From a virus: DNA of 24,952 bases. Made by a program: the position numbers and the translations under genes. The stretch lies in IMG/VR virus record IMGVR_UViG_3300032087_001037, positions 1-24,952 of that record; one strand, given 5' to 3'. Under the pieces are notes generated by a model. It was not told the DNA's origin, did no database searches, and worked only from the letters and a program-made list of their open reading frames with translations. Of the stretch, positions 17,239 through 24,952 are shown piece by piece (position 1 is the stretch's first letter; every line of letters starts with the position of its first letter).

Positions 17239-18711
17239 TTAGTTCTTAAATAATACGAAGTTGTTTGCTGCTTGAACGCATAAACATCTTTCAGATAAGA
17301 AGTTAACTACCATCTCATCAGCGTCAGAAGTATAGTTTCCACCAACAGATCCAGTGATCCATGATTTCATTTTTCTATCATCAGCTTCAGAAGCTCTATA
17401 TCTAACGTGTAAGAACGGTCTAGAGATATTTTTACCCATAGACTGATCATATACAGTAGATGTACCAGCTGGTACTAACAATCCTTGAATATCAACTAAA
17501 TTACCTCTAGTTGTAGAATCGTTTAAGTATTTCCAGTCAGATTTGTAGAAGTCATAAGAACCTCTTCTGAAACCAGAGAAACCTAAGTTTAACGCCATAT
17601 CTTCTGCGTTGTTGAATACTCCATAAGAAGCACCACCAGCTAAAGCAGAGTTTACAGACGCTAGCATATTATCGATTTCTAAAGAAGTTGCTCTATCTAA
17701 GAACATCATGTTCTCTTCAATAGCACCTTGCTTATCTAGTTCTTGAAGAATAGTATCAAACTCAGCTAAACCAGCGTTTATTACATAAGCAGTAGAAACA
17801 CCAGCAGAGTTGTATCCAGTTTGTACATCAAAGTCAGTTCCAGTAAATACTAAACCTCTGTTTTCGATTGCATCAAATAAACCTTGAGAACCTTGAACAG
17901 CTGTAATAGCAGAACCTGAATTAACTTCTTCAGCTTCTAACATAGACATTTCTAAATAGTCTTCAAATCTTAATCTTGCTTCGTGCTCAGATTTAAGATA
18001 CCATAGGTAACCAGAAGCTCCGTTTTCAGTAGTAACTTCAACCCAACCGATCTGTGCAGTATCAGAACCATTAACTTGGTATCTGTCTCTTAAGATGATT
18101 GGTCTGTTGCTAAACTGAGTGAAAGAAGCATCGATAGAACCAGTGATTCCAGATGATCCTTTTGGATACTCATTACCATATACAAATACTTTAATATCGT
18201 CACCGTCTTGGAAAGTAACATCACCTAAAGCAGCTTGTGCATAAGGTTGAGCAGTTACAGTCTGTCCGTTAACATTAGATACAAAACACTTTAATGTGTT
18301 GTTTAATCTAGCTGTTTCGTTGTTGACAACGATAATAGTATCGTTAATTTGTACTAAGTGATTAGCAGGTAACGTAATTGTGTTTGCACTACCGTCTAAT
18401 ATTTGTACTGTGTCAGCTCCTGATTCTAATGAATCATAAGCGATGTGTAATCTTCCTTGTTCAGACCAAATAACTTGATCAGAAGCAAGAGGCATTTCAG
18501 CTCCTACCATTTTAAGGAAACCAGATACAGTTCTTTTTCCATATCTTTCTACTTCCTTTTCATAAATTTCTGGTAGAAATTGTTGCGCAAAAGTACCACC
18601 GCCAGAATTAGAGTCGAAGCTTAAATAGTTGTCACCCCACAACGTCTGAGTTGGACGAGGAGTCAACGTGTTTAAATTTGCCAATGTGCTTGGCGAACTC
18701 GAAAAAGGCAT
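17239..18711 (-). CDS. Major capsid protein (HK97-fold candidate)
   Basis: This 490-residue protein follows the scaffold gene and has the length and order expected for the shell subunit. It opens with a Ser/Thr/Pro-rich arm (MPFSSSPSTLANLNTLTPRP). A helical segment around residues 45-70 contains LPEIYEKEVERYGKRTVSGF, resembling the N-arm and spine-helix region of this family as I remember it. The C-terminal part ends with MVVNFLSERCLCVQAANNF. Codon use is somewhat richer in G+C (about 35-45% by line) than most neighbours, with more C-ending codons, as expected for a very highly expressed gene. Upstream of the ATG are 18 A/T-rich bases and no Shine-Dalgarno sequence. A strong terminator sits just after the stop codon. 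I identify it by position, length and overall resemblance; the fold was not tested. Confidence 0.85.
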   Translation of the reverse strand: MPFSSSPSTLANLNTLTPRPTQTLWGDNYLSFDSNSGGGTFAQQFLPEIYEKEVERYGKRTVSGFLKMVGAEMPLASDQVIWSEQGRLHIAYDSLESGADTVQILDGSANTITLPANHLVQINDTIIVVNNETARLNNTLKCFVSNVNGQTVTAQPYAQAALGDVTFQDGDDIKVFVYGNEYPKGSSGITGSIDASFTQFSNRPIILRDRYQVNGSDTAQIGWVEVTTENGASGYLWYLKSEHEARLRFEDYLEMSMLEAEEVNSGSAITAVQGSQGLFDAIENRGLVFTGTDFDVQTGYNSAGVSTAYVINAGLAEFDTILQELDKQGAIEENMMFLDRATSLEIDNMLASVNSALAGGASYGVFNNAEDMALNLGFSGFRRGSYDFYKSDWKYLNDSTTRGNLVDIQGLLVPAGTSTVYDQSMGKNISRPFLHVRYRASEADDRKMKSWITGSVGGNYTSDADEMVVNFLSERCLCVQAANNFVLFKN

Positions 18712-18730
18712 AACTTTTAATTTTTAATGT

Positions 18731-20002
18731 TTAACTTATTTTATTTGGATTTCTCCTAATCTTTACTTTAAAGTCGTTAGATGAATCACCAGATATAGCT
18801 CTTACTTTCATACCGCCAGTTTGAATAACATTACTGTTAGTTTGTCTAGCAGACATATCAACATTTTTAGCACTTGCCATACTTTCTTTTATAGCATCTG
18901 CTTTACCTTGTTGATAAAAATGATTTGCAACTAAATCAGGGTTCATTGCTGTAAAAATTGATTTATGATAACCTTTAGCATCTTCAACCGCTTGAGTATC
19001 TTTATTAGTAAATCTACTCACGAAATTGTTAATGTTCATTTGGTTACTTTTAACCTTGTTAGGATCTTTGATGTTAAGTCTGAAACGTTTTTCACCAATT
19101 TTATATTCAAAACCTTTGAATTCATCGTTAAAAACTTCATTTGACTTTTTCTCAAAAATCGACTTGTTTTTTTCAACAGCCTTAGCGTCTTCATTGTATC
19201 GATTAAAGAAGTCAACAGCTTTTTGTTGTTCAGGACTCAATCTTGAACCAGCTTTGACTTCAGCATAGTATTTGGACTTTTGCCCGTCCAAGTGGCTTTT
19301 GGCATTCGCAACTTGCTCTTTTAATGCCAGTTTTTTTCTTTTAATGTCTTTAGGGTCATCTTCTTCTTCATTATAAGAATAAAGATCTTCCATAACAAAC
19401 AACCTTTCTTCATCTGTTAAATGTGGTTTTGTTTGTTTAAAATACTCGTTTAATAACTCGTTATCTTCCATGTCATCATAATTCTGATTTAATCTAACAT
19501 AGTCACTTAGAGTACCACCCGTTTCATTAATGAACTCTACTACCTTTTGTATGTTTTCAGGTAAAGGTTCACCAGTTTCTTGAGCTTCAGCAACAGCTTC
19601 TTCAACTTCTTCTTGCAGCTCTTCAACTTTTTCTTCAACCTCTATTTCAGTAATTTCTTCAACAACTGGTGGTTCTTCAACACCATCCTCAACAGTTTCT
19701 TCAACTTTTTCTTCAACAACAGGTGTATCTTCTACCTCCGTTTGTTCTTCAGGGGTAACTTCTTTTACTTCTTCTTTTGGTTGTTCTTCTTTTTGTTTAG
19801 ATAAATCAACTTTAGCTACATCAGTATCTTCTTTTTTCTGATTAACTTTAGCCCATTTATCTAAATCTACTTTTATAGTACCATCTTCTTTAATCTCATT
19901 AGGATTAGACGGTTCTTCAACCTTTTGTTCTTCAACAATTGGTTGTTCTTCTTTTTGTTCAACGATCTCTTCGACCGCCTCAGCTTTCTTTTTTCTAGCC
20001 AT
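18731..20002 (-). CDS. Putative scaffold protein, acidic low-complexity N-terminus
   Basis: This 423-residue protein lies between the portal and major capsid genes, the usual place for a scaffold protein, which guides capsid assembly and is then removed. Residues about 8-144 are extremely rich in Glu, Val, Pro and Lys, with repeated EEQ, VEE and PVVEE units. The middle is charged and helical, with PHLTDEERLFVMEDLYSYNEEE near residues 190-215 and probable coiled coils to about 290. The C-terminus is basic (VKIRRNPNKIS), which would suit contact with the capsid shell. No protease signature is visible, so if the scaffold is cleaved, the enzyme must be encoded elsewhere. The N-terminal composition makes homology searches unreliable, so the role is inferred from position and composition. 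Confidence 0.7.
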   Translation of the reverse strand: MARKKKAEAVEEIVEQKEEQPIVEEQKVEEPSNPNEIKEDGTIKVDLDKWAKVNQKKEDTDVAKVDLSKQKEEQPKEEVKEVTPEEQTEVEDTPVVEEKVEETVEDGVEEPPVVEEITEIEVEEKVEELQEEVEEAVAEAQETGEPLPENIQKVVEFINETGGTLSDYVRLNQNYDDMEDNELLNEYFKQTKPHLTDEERLFVMEDLYSYNEEEDDPKDIKRKKLALKEQVANAKSHLDGQKSKYYAEVKAGSRLSPEQQKAVDFFNRYNEDAKAVEKNKSIFEKKSNEVFNDEFKGFEYKIGEKRFRLNIKDPNKVKSNQMNINNFVSRFTNKDTQAVEDAKGYHKSIFTAMNPDLVANHFYQQGKADAIKESMASAKNVDMSARQTNSNVIQTGGMKVRAISGDSSNDFKVKIRRNPNKIS

Positions 20003-20028
20003 AATATAATATTATAAAATTAAACAAA

Positions 20029-22455
20029 TTATCTTGGTTCAAAGGCATTCATGCCGAACCCACCACCCATTATATCATTACCTGAAGATTCAAAGTTTTT
20101 AGGTGGTTTATTACTTTTTCTTTGATCTATTAATTCAGATTGTTGACTCGCTTGGATTTTTGTTCTTTCGTCCTTACGATCTTCTTTATTATTTTCATTT
20201 TGTTTTGCAGTTTCAGCTTTCATTTGCTCTATCTGCATATTTAATTTAAACTCATGATTCATGAGCTCTTTCTTTAACATAGCCTCTTGCTGCATCTTTT
20301 CTATTTCTAGTTTAGATTTAGCTTGCTCTAATTGCATATTGCTTTGTGTTATAGCTTGGTTTTTTTGTACTTCAGCTTGCGCTGCAACCTGTTGAGCTTG
20401 AGCATTAGCTTGAGCTTGAGCCTGTATATTTTGCTGCTGAATCATTTGATCTTCTTCAGCTTTTCTTTTTCTTTTTAACTTTAAAAGTTGGTTTGCTAGT
20501 TTTACATTTTTAATCTCTCTAATATCAATAGCATCTTCAAGATTAATACCTTGCTGCTGCAATGCTTGTTGTATATTATTTTCTAGCATAGCTTTTTCTT
20601 CTTCATCTGGTGCTAACTCAATAAATATACCAAAATCATATAGATGCAAGTTGCCCATTTCTTCTAGTGTAGCAACGTTATGTCTACCTAGTTTCTGAAC
20701 AAAAGCATCTCTTGTTGGTGAGTATTCTATAACATCAGATATTCTTAATGATAAACACTCTGCAAGTTCTGTTGTAATAAATAAACCAGCTTGCAATATA
20801 TGTCTTGTAGCCGTGTTACTATTAGCAGCTGCAAGTTTTTGAACACCAACTAAAGTCTTAGCATCAGGCATACTACCGTCACGCGCCTCGTTTAATCCGG
20901 TGACATCTCTGATCATTTGTAAGTAGTAGTTATATGTTTGTATAAGAGAAGCTAATTTAGCACCTCCTGCGCCACTTTGTATTTCTTGTATTGGCACTTT
21001 ACCTGGGTTCATATCACCGTCAGATGTAAAAGATCTACCAATAATACTACCAGTTTGGAAAAACATATTTAATGCTTCTTGTGGGTTATAGTTAGTACCG
21101 TTACCTAAATCAACTTCAGCTAAACCATCAGCATCTAAATAAACACCATCAGGTACCATACGTGACATTACCTGTTGTATTTTTAAATGTGTTAATTGTA
21201 TCATGTCAGCAAAAGTAGTTATTCTACTTACTAATGATTCAATTTTACCTTTATACATACGCGGTGCACATAAGTTATAATTCATTTTAACTTTTGTGTA
21301 ATCACTTTTAGGTCTCATCATGTTAGGAGCTAATTCCCATTTTAGTAGTTGATTACTACCTAAAACCATAGCACCTTCAAATAATACTTCTATTTGTTTT
21401 GATAATTTACCAAATCTTTCTTCTAATAAATCTGTTGGAGGATTAAACTGATCATCTTTAACTATAACTTTATGAGCACCTGTAGAAGTTTCTTTTGTTT
21501 TATAAACCTGGTTCATATACGTTTTATAATTAAAATAAAGTATTTGAATTTGGTTTTTATCAACATTAGTTGATTCTGCTAAACTTCTATTATAAAAACC
21601 TGTAGTTTGATGACTAGCATTTTTTAATTGCTTCAAGTCCTCTTCTGTTAAACCAGGAAACTCTTTTACTATTTCGTTAATAGGTAAAGTTTTTATTTCA
21701 CCAAAATAATATATATCTTCAAAATATGGATCTTCTGTATATGAGTAAACTATATTAGCAGGATCAACATACTCTACTGTAACTCCTTTTGATTTATTAA
21801 AACTATTTTTTACGCAACCAATACCTAATACAGTTAAATCGTAATTTACTTTTTTACGTATAAGTTCATATCTATTACCTTCTAATAATACATTTAACGC
21901 TTGTTCTTCAGCTATTTCAACTGCTTGCTTATAGTTAAGTTGCATGTGTAATTGTAACTCTTCTTCGTTTGAAGGTAACGTTTCAAGTTCACTAGACTGT
22001 AGATTTATACCAAAAGCTTGAGCAGCATACTCATTTAAATCTTGAGACTTCATATCTGCCAATATTCTTTCCATGTATTTGGTTCTTTTATCTACACCGT
22101 ATGGATCTTGTGAATATGCTTTTATATCAAATGTTCTTTCTGATATACCATTAACTACTATATCTACAAATTTAGGTATAATAGGTACTGGTTTCCAGTC
22201 TAAATTAAGATATGATAAATCACCATTAATAGATAATTCATCTTTATATTTTTGAATAGCTTGTTCTCCCCTAGCATAAAGTCTAAGTTTGTGGAAGTTA
22301 TTTTGATTACTAGCAAATCTATTTGTGCCAGAGTCTCTTTTAAACCACTCGCTCTCAATAGCTCTACCTATTTTTAGCCCGTAATCTGGTGATAACTTCT
22401 CTACGTCACTAACTACTTGACTAGGAAAATTTGTGCTCATGTAAGACTCAGCCAT
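20029..22455 (-). CDS. Portal protein with long coiled-coil C-terminus
   Basis: This 808-residue protein is the best candidate for the portal, the ring at one capsid vertex through which DNA enters and to which terminase and neck bind. The call rests on position between terminase and scaffold/capsid genes, on size, and on portal-like features. These include a mixed alpha/beta N-terminal half with DPANIVYSYTEDPYFED around residues 225-245 and a central helical region with NEARDGSMPDAKTLVG near 522-537. From about residue 635 the protein turns strongly helical and Gln/Ala/Lys/Glu-rich up to about 770, a likely long coiled coil, and it ends in a Gly-rich tail (GGGFGMNAF). Most portals are 450-700 residues, so the C-terminal extension could form a long barrel inside the capsid. 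The gene starts one base after the terl stop (TAATATG). Confidence 0.85.
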   Translation of the reverse strand: MAESYMSTNFPSQVVSDVEKLSPDYGLKIGRAIESEWFKRDSGTNRFASNQNNFHKLRLYARGEQAIQKYKDELSINGDLSYLNLDWKPVPIIPKFVDIVVNGISERTFDIKAYSQDPYGVDKRTKYMERILADMKSQDLNEYAAQAFGINLQSSELETLPSNEEELQLHMQLNYKQAVEIAEEQALNVLLEGNRYELIRKKVNYDLTVLGIGCVKNSFNKSKGVTVEYVDPANIVYSYTEDPYFEDIYYFGEIKTLPINEIVKEFPGLTEEDLKQLKNASHQTTGFYNRSLAESTNVDKNQIQILYFNYKTYMNQVYKTKETSTGAHKVIVKDDQFNPPTDLLEERFGKLSKQIEVLFEGAMVLGSNQLLKWELAPNMMRPKSDYTKVKMNYNLCAPRMYKGKIESLVSRITTFADMIQLTHLKIQQVMSRMVPDGVYLDADGLAEVDLGNGTNYNPQEALNMFFQTGSIIGRSFTSDGDMNPGKVPIQEIQSGAGGAKLASLIQTYNYYLQMIRDVTGLNEARDGSMPDAKTLVGVQKLAAANSNTATRHILQAGLFITTELAECLSLRISDVIEYSPTRDAFVQKLGRHNVATLEEMGNLHLYDFGIFIELAPDEEEKAMLENNIQQALQQQGINLEDAIDIREIKNVKLANQLLKLKRKRKAEEDQMIQQQNIQAQAQANAQAQQVAAQAEVQKNQAITQSNMQLEQAKSKLEIEKMQQEAMLKKELMNHEFKLNMQIEQMKAETAKQNENNKEDRKDERTKIQASQQSELIDQRKSNKPPKNFESSGNDIMGGGFGMNAFEPR

Positions 22456-22456
22456 A

Positions 22457-24667
22457 TTATTGTTTTATTAATTTTGATTGCATGCCTTTGTTTTTATATT
22501 TAGCTATGCTTAAATTTATTTTTTGTTTTTCAACATTTGCTCTAGGTGAGTATAAATGCCTATTGCAAGCCATAATAGCTAAACCGCTACTAATCGTTGC
22601 ATCAAATTTAGTTCTTCTTGTTATATCAAAGCCAGCCCAATCATTTAACGTGTTGTTAAAAACCATACTACCAACACTACCGTCTTCCTTCATACCAACA
22701 TGATCATTGATATACATTTCAATTGCGGCAGCGTGTGCCTGTTTAATATCTTCACTAGAGTTTGGCATACCACCTACTTCTCTTTCAGCAACTGATAATT
22801 TATTCCAAACTTTATCAGGTCTATTCATTGAATAACCTCTATATCCTCTTCTTTTTAAATAATATAATAATCTAGGTTTGTTGTTTTCTGCGAGTAAAGG
22901 CATGCCATAAAAAACCAGTGCCATTAAAACATCCTCAAAAAACATTTCAGCTGTTTGCGGTCTAGCTATATACTCTAAGAAAAACTCACTAGCAGGTGCG
23001 TCTTCCATACTAAATTTAGTTAAACCGTGTAAAGCACCTTTAGATCCTTTACCATCAACAGTACCTGATATATCATAACTATCACATCCAAAAGCACCCA
23101 TATGCTCGTTACCTGGATATTTTATACCATTTTTTACTATTTGCTTGTTTTGTAAATGTCTTGGTGGCACCCAACCTATGTTAAATCTACCCTGTTGATT
23201 TGGTAAAAACATAACAGTTGTGTCTTTTATACCATTAGCCCATTGAAAATTACCTTTAGTATAATTAACACCACCTTCATTAACATCTATTTGCTCGTAT
23301 ATTTTTACTAGATTAAATATACTATTTTTAGTTTCATCTCTGAAAGCATGTTCTTCAGTTCTTGGAAACTGTCTATAAAATTCGTTTAAAGCATCTTGAT
23401 CATTTCTTAAACCATCTGCTTCGTTTTGCCAATGATCTATAACACCTATATCTATATAATCACCATAGTGATCTAATATTTCTTCTTCAGGCGTTTCAAA
23501 AACAGGTCTACCATATTGATCCATAAAACCCTCATAATTCCACTCCATTGGAATAAACAAAGAATAAAGACCAGAACTAGTTTGACCATTTCTGTTTCGT
23601 TTTGTAACATCAGAGTCGTAATATAGTTTTTTAAATTCGTTTCCACCTTTATCCAAAGCGTTTGATGTTGACCCCATCATACACTTGCCTATAATTTTAC
23701 TACCTAATCTTAATGTCGTCTTTGTGACCCTCCAGTTGTTGAGGATATTATTGGGTTTTTCCCATTTCCCGGATTCGTCATGGACGAGGAGTTTGAGTTT
23801 TTCTCCATCGTACGAGTTGTCCCCGGTGTTTTTCCAATCGATTGTGGTATCAAGTCCCGTGAGCTCCTCGGGCCTTTCACTCGTACTCGTGATATTCCTT
23901 CTTGTGAGCTTTGATGCGGGTACCCTATATGCCAGCTCGGTCTTGGGTCTATCCATACCGTCCTGTATTGGTTTAAAAAAGAACGGGTAATTGACCGATA
24001 TTGGTACCACTTTATCTGTGAACATTTTCTTAGCATCGGGCCCAGATTTGGACAATATGCCGAATCGTGCATCGGAACTAATTGTAGCTGAATTAACCAC
24101 TTCTCCACTGGCCATAAAGCTAAATCCCGATCTACGGTTTTTGAGATAGCACATTCCGTAACAACGTCTGTCTGCTTTACAAGCTTCCCAGAATATGTAG
24201 AAGAGTCTGTTAGCTTCTCTGAAGTCTGGGTTACCAACATCAATTTTGGACCACTGCAAGTACATATAATGAGTGCCAGTAATATAAGTAGCAATACCCT
24301 TGTTATAAAACCAGAAACCATTTTCTCTTTTTCTAAACTCATCTTCTATATAGTCAATATATTTACTTTTAAAATCTTGCGGATATTCACGCCAATCAAA
24401 TATTGTTTTTATCCTATTAAGCTCTTTTGGATACGGTGTTACTTGCCATTTGTCATGCTCAAACTTCTTAACTACTTTTGGCGTTTTTGGCAAAGCTATT
24501 TTTAAATTCTGTATGCTATACACATCGCCAATCGTACCATCTTTGCTAATAACTACAACGTCATGTTCTTTGTTATAGCCATATTCCCAAGCCTTTCTTT
24601 TATTAAGCCTTTTAATTGTGTTTAATTTTATAGGCTTAATAATTTCGTATAAATTTTGCTTGTACAT
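22457..24667 (-). CDS. terL: Large terminase subunit (packaging ATPase/nuclease)
   Basis: This 736-residue protein is the motor that pumps phage DNA into the prohead and cuts concatemers. Visible motifs match the family. A Walker A-like NRRSGFS at residues 177-183 has the RR-x-G-x-S form seen in divergent phage terminases in place of classical GxGKS. A Walker B strand LKLLVHDE ends in D297-E298, and a coupling-motif-like GSTSN starts at 332. A C-terminal RNase H-like nuclease is suggested by GCDSYD (D529) and a late acidic residue in KFDA (D689). It is longer than many terminases, with about 130 N-terminal residues before the ATPase core. The portal gene follows after one base. The tract from about 23690 to 24260 is far richer in G+C than the rest of the gene and uses different synonymous codons (see separate entry). 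Function is confident; catalytic residue assignments are by motif only. Confidence 0.93.
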   Translation of the reverse strand: MYKQNLYEIIKPIKLNTIKRLNKRKAWEYGYNKEHDVVVISKDGTIGDVYSIQNLKIALPKTPKVVKKFEHDKWQVTPYPKELNRIKTIFDWREYPQDFKSKYIDYIEDEFRKRENGFWFYNKGIATYITGTHYMYLQWSKIDVGNPDFREANRLFYIFWEACKADRRCYGMCYLKNRRSGFSFMASGEVVNSATISSDARFGILSKSGPDAKKMFTDKVVPISVNYPFFFKPIQDGMDRPKTELAYRVPASKLTRRNITSTSERPEELTGLDTTIDWKNTGDNSYDGEKLKLLVHDESGKWEKPNNILNNWRVTKTTLRLGSKIIGKCMMGSTSNALDKGGNEFKKLYYDSDVTKRNRNGQTSSGLYSLFIPMEWNYEGFMDQYGRPVFETPEEEILDHYGDYIDIGVIDHWQNEADGLRNDQDALNEFYRQFPRTEEHAFRDETKNSIFNLVKIYEQIDVNEGGVNYTKGNFQWANGIKDTTVMFLPNQQGRFNIGWVPPRHLQNKQIVKNGIKYPGNEHMGAFGCDSYDISGTVDGKGSKGALHGLTKFSMEDAPASEFFLEYIARPQTAEMFFEDVLMALVFYGMPLLAENNKPRLLYYLKRRGYRGYSMNRPDKVWNKLSVAEREVGGMPNSSEDIKQAHAAAIEMYINDHVGMKEDGSVGSMVFNNTLNDWAGFDITRRTKFDATISSGLAIMACNRHLYSPRANVEKQKINLSIAKYKNKGMQSKLIKQ
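23690..24260. other. GC-rich tract with divergent codon use inside terL
   Basis: Hand counts per 60-base line give about 40-55% G+C from 23761 to about 24240 (33 of 60 at 23821-23880 and 31 of 60 at 23881-23940). Flanking lines in the same gene give about 25% (24301-24420) and 35% (23461-23520). The reading frame is unbroken, and the encoded residues, roughly 137-326, hold the Walker A and Walker B motifs. Third positions shift to C or G: around the Walker B motif Leu is CTC, Val GTC and Ser TCC, while neighbouring genes mostly use TTA, CTT and GTT. This suggests a replaced segment, not a new domain. The edges are approximate because they were judged by eye. Confidence 0.75.
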
Positions 24668-24942
24668 TATTTAGATCTTCTTTCAGCAAAACCAGAAAAA
24701 GACTCTTGCTTAACTTCTTCTTTTACATTACCGTCAAGCATGTCTTGCTCGTCTTGTATTTTATTTAATATTTCAAATGCATCAAATATAGCTAGCTTCT
24801 TTGTTGCTGCAGCATTTTTTAATCTATCAGCAGATACATCATCTTCTGTTTCTACAATTTTTTCTTTAGCAACTTTAATTAATTCATCAACAGCTTTATA
24901 CCCAGCTTGGATTATATTCTTCTTCTTTTCCTTGATATTCAT
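24667..24942 (-). CDS. Small helical protein upstream of terminase (possible small terminase subunit)
   Basis: This 91-residue protein is rich in Lys, Glu and Ala and looks mostly alpha-helical. Its start is Lys-rich, the middle contains a KNAAATKKLAIFDAFEIL stretch predicted to be a helix, and the tail is polar and ends in RRSK. I do not recognise a domain. It sits directly before the large terminase gene, and its TAA stop overlaps the terminase ATG by one base (TAATG), so the two are probably translationally coupled. By position it could be the small terminase subunit, which recognises DNA and regulates the large subunit, but I see no clear helix-turn-helix, so this is inference from context. 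The ATG at 24940-24942 follows an AT-rich stretch without a Shine-Dalgarno sequence. Only 10 bases of upstream sequence are in the window, so its promoter cannot be assessed. Confidence 0.75.
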   Translation of the reverse strand: MNIKEKKKNIIQAGYKAVDELIKVAKEKIVETEDDVSADRLKNAAATKKLAIFDAFEILNKIQDEQDMLDGNVKEEVKQESFSGFAERRSK

Positions 24943-24952
24943 ATTTAATTGT

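Noticed and set aside
19580-19804. Plus-strand frame very rich in Phe and Asn
   Set aside because: It is the antisense reading of the Glu-rich (GAA/GAG) low-complexity part of the scaffold gene and not a gene.
23710-24342. 210-codon minus-strand frame inside the terminase gene
   Set aside because: It is a different frame of the GC-rich tract. The terminase frame carries the Walker motifs, and the longer shadow is explained by fewer AT-rich stop codons in this tract.

Overview
This window reads as part of the late (virion structure and packaging) module of a tailed dsDNA phage. It is AT-rich (roughly one third G+C by eye) and carries 12 genes, all on the minus strand, so transcription runs from high to low coordinates. 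The genes are packed with overlaps of 1 nt or gaps of 1 to about 75 nt. I saw no tRNA, CRISPR array, insertion sequence, integrase or replication gene. Start codons are preceded by A/T-rich stretches and not by recognisable Shine-Dalgarno sequences. This is typical of Bacteroidota and their phages, so a marine flavobacterium-like host is my best inference, but no host marker is present.

Layout in transcription order. (1) Packaging and capsid: a 91-aa unknown protein (24942-24667), a large terminase (24667-22457), a long portal protein (22455-20029), an acidic scaffold-like protein (20002-18731) and an HK97-like major capsid protein (18711-17239). A strong intrinsic terminator at 17181-17222 follows the capsid gene. 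(2) Neck and tail: a 243-aa unknown protein (17162-16431), a 245-aa neck/ring candidate (16372-15635) preceded by a long hairpin, a 362-aa tail/ring candidate (15631-14543), a 1441-aa tail hub or 'stabilization/muzzle'-like protein (14541-10216), a 593-aa beta-rich adhesin with a glycine linker and cysteine-containing C-terminus (10216-8435) and a 122-aa probable structural protein (8424-8056). (3) Ejection or cargo proteins: a 209-aa Gln/Ala-rich protein (8027-7398), a 422-aa unknown protein (7387-6119), and a giant gene that starts at 6107 and is still open at base 1, giving at least 2035 residues.

The order terminase, portal, scaffold, capsid, ring proteins, very large tail protein, then giant internal proteins fits a short-tailed phage. 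It resembles crAss-like phages and related uncultured marine phages, but that placement is from memory of gene order and motifs and was not computed.

The most interesting items are the giant protein and a composition anomaly. The giant protein combines glycine-rich hydrophobic segments, an HELLH zinc-protease motif with a downstream glutamate, and a complete HAD-type phosphatase motif set. The anomaly is an abrupt GC-rich tract of about 570 bp inside the terminase gene that covers its ATPase core.
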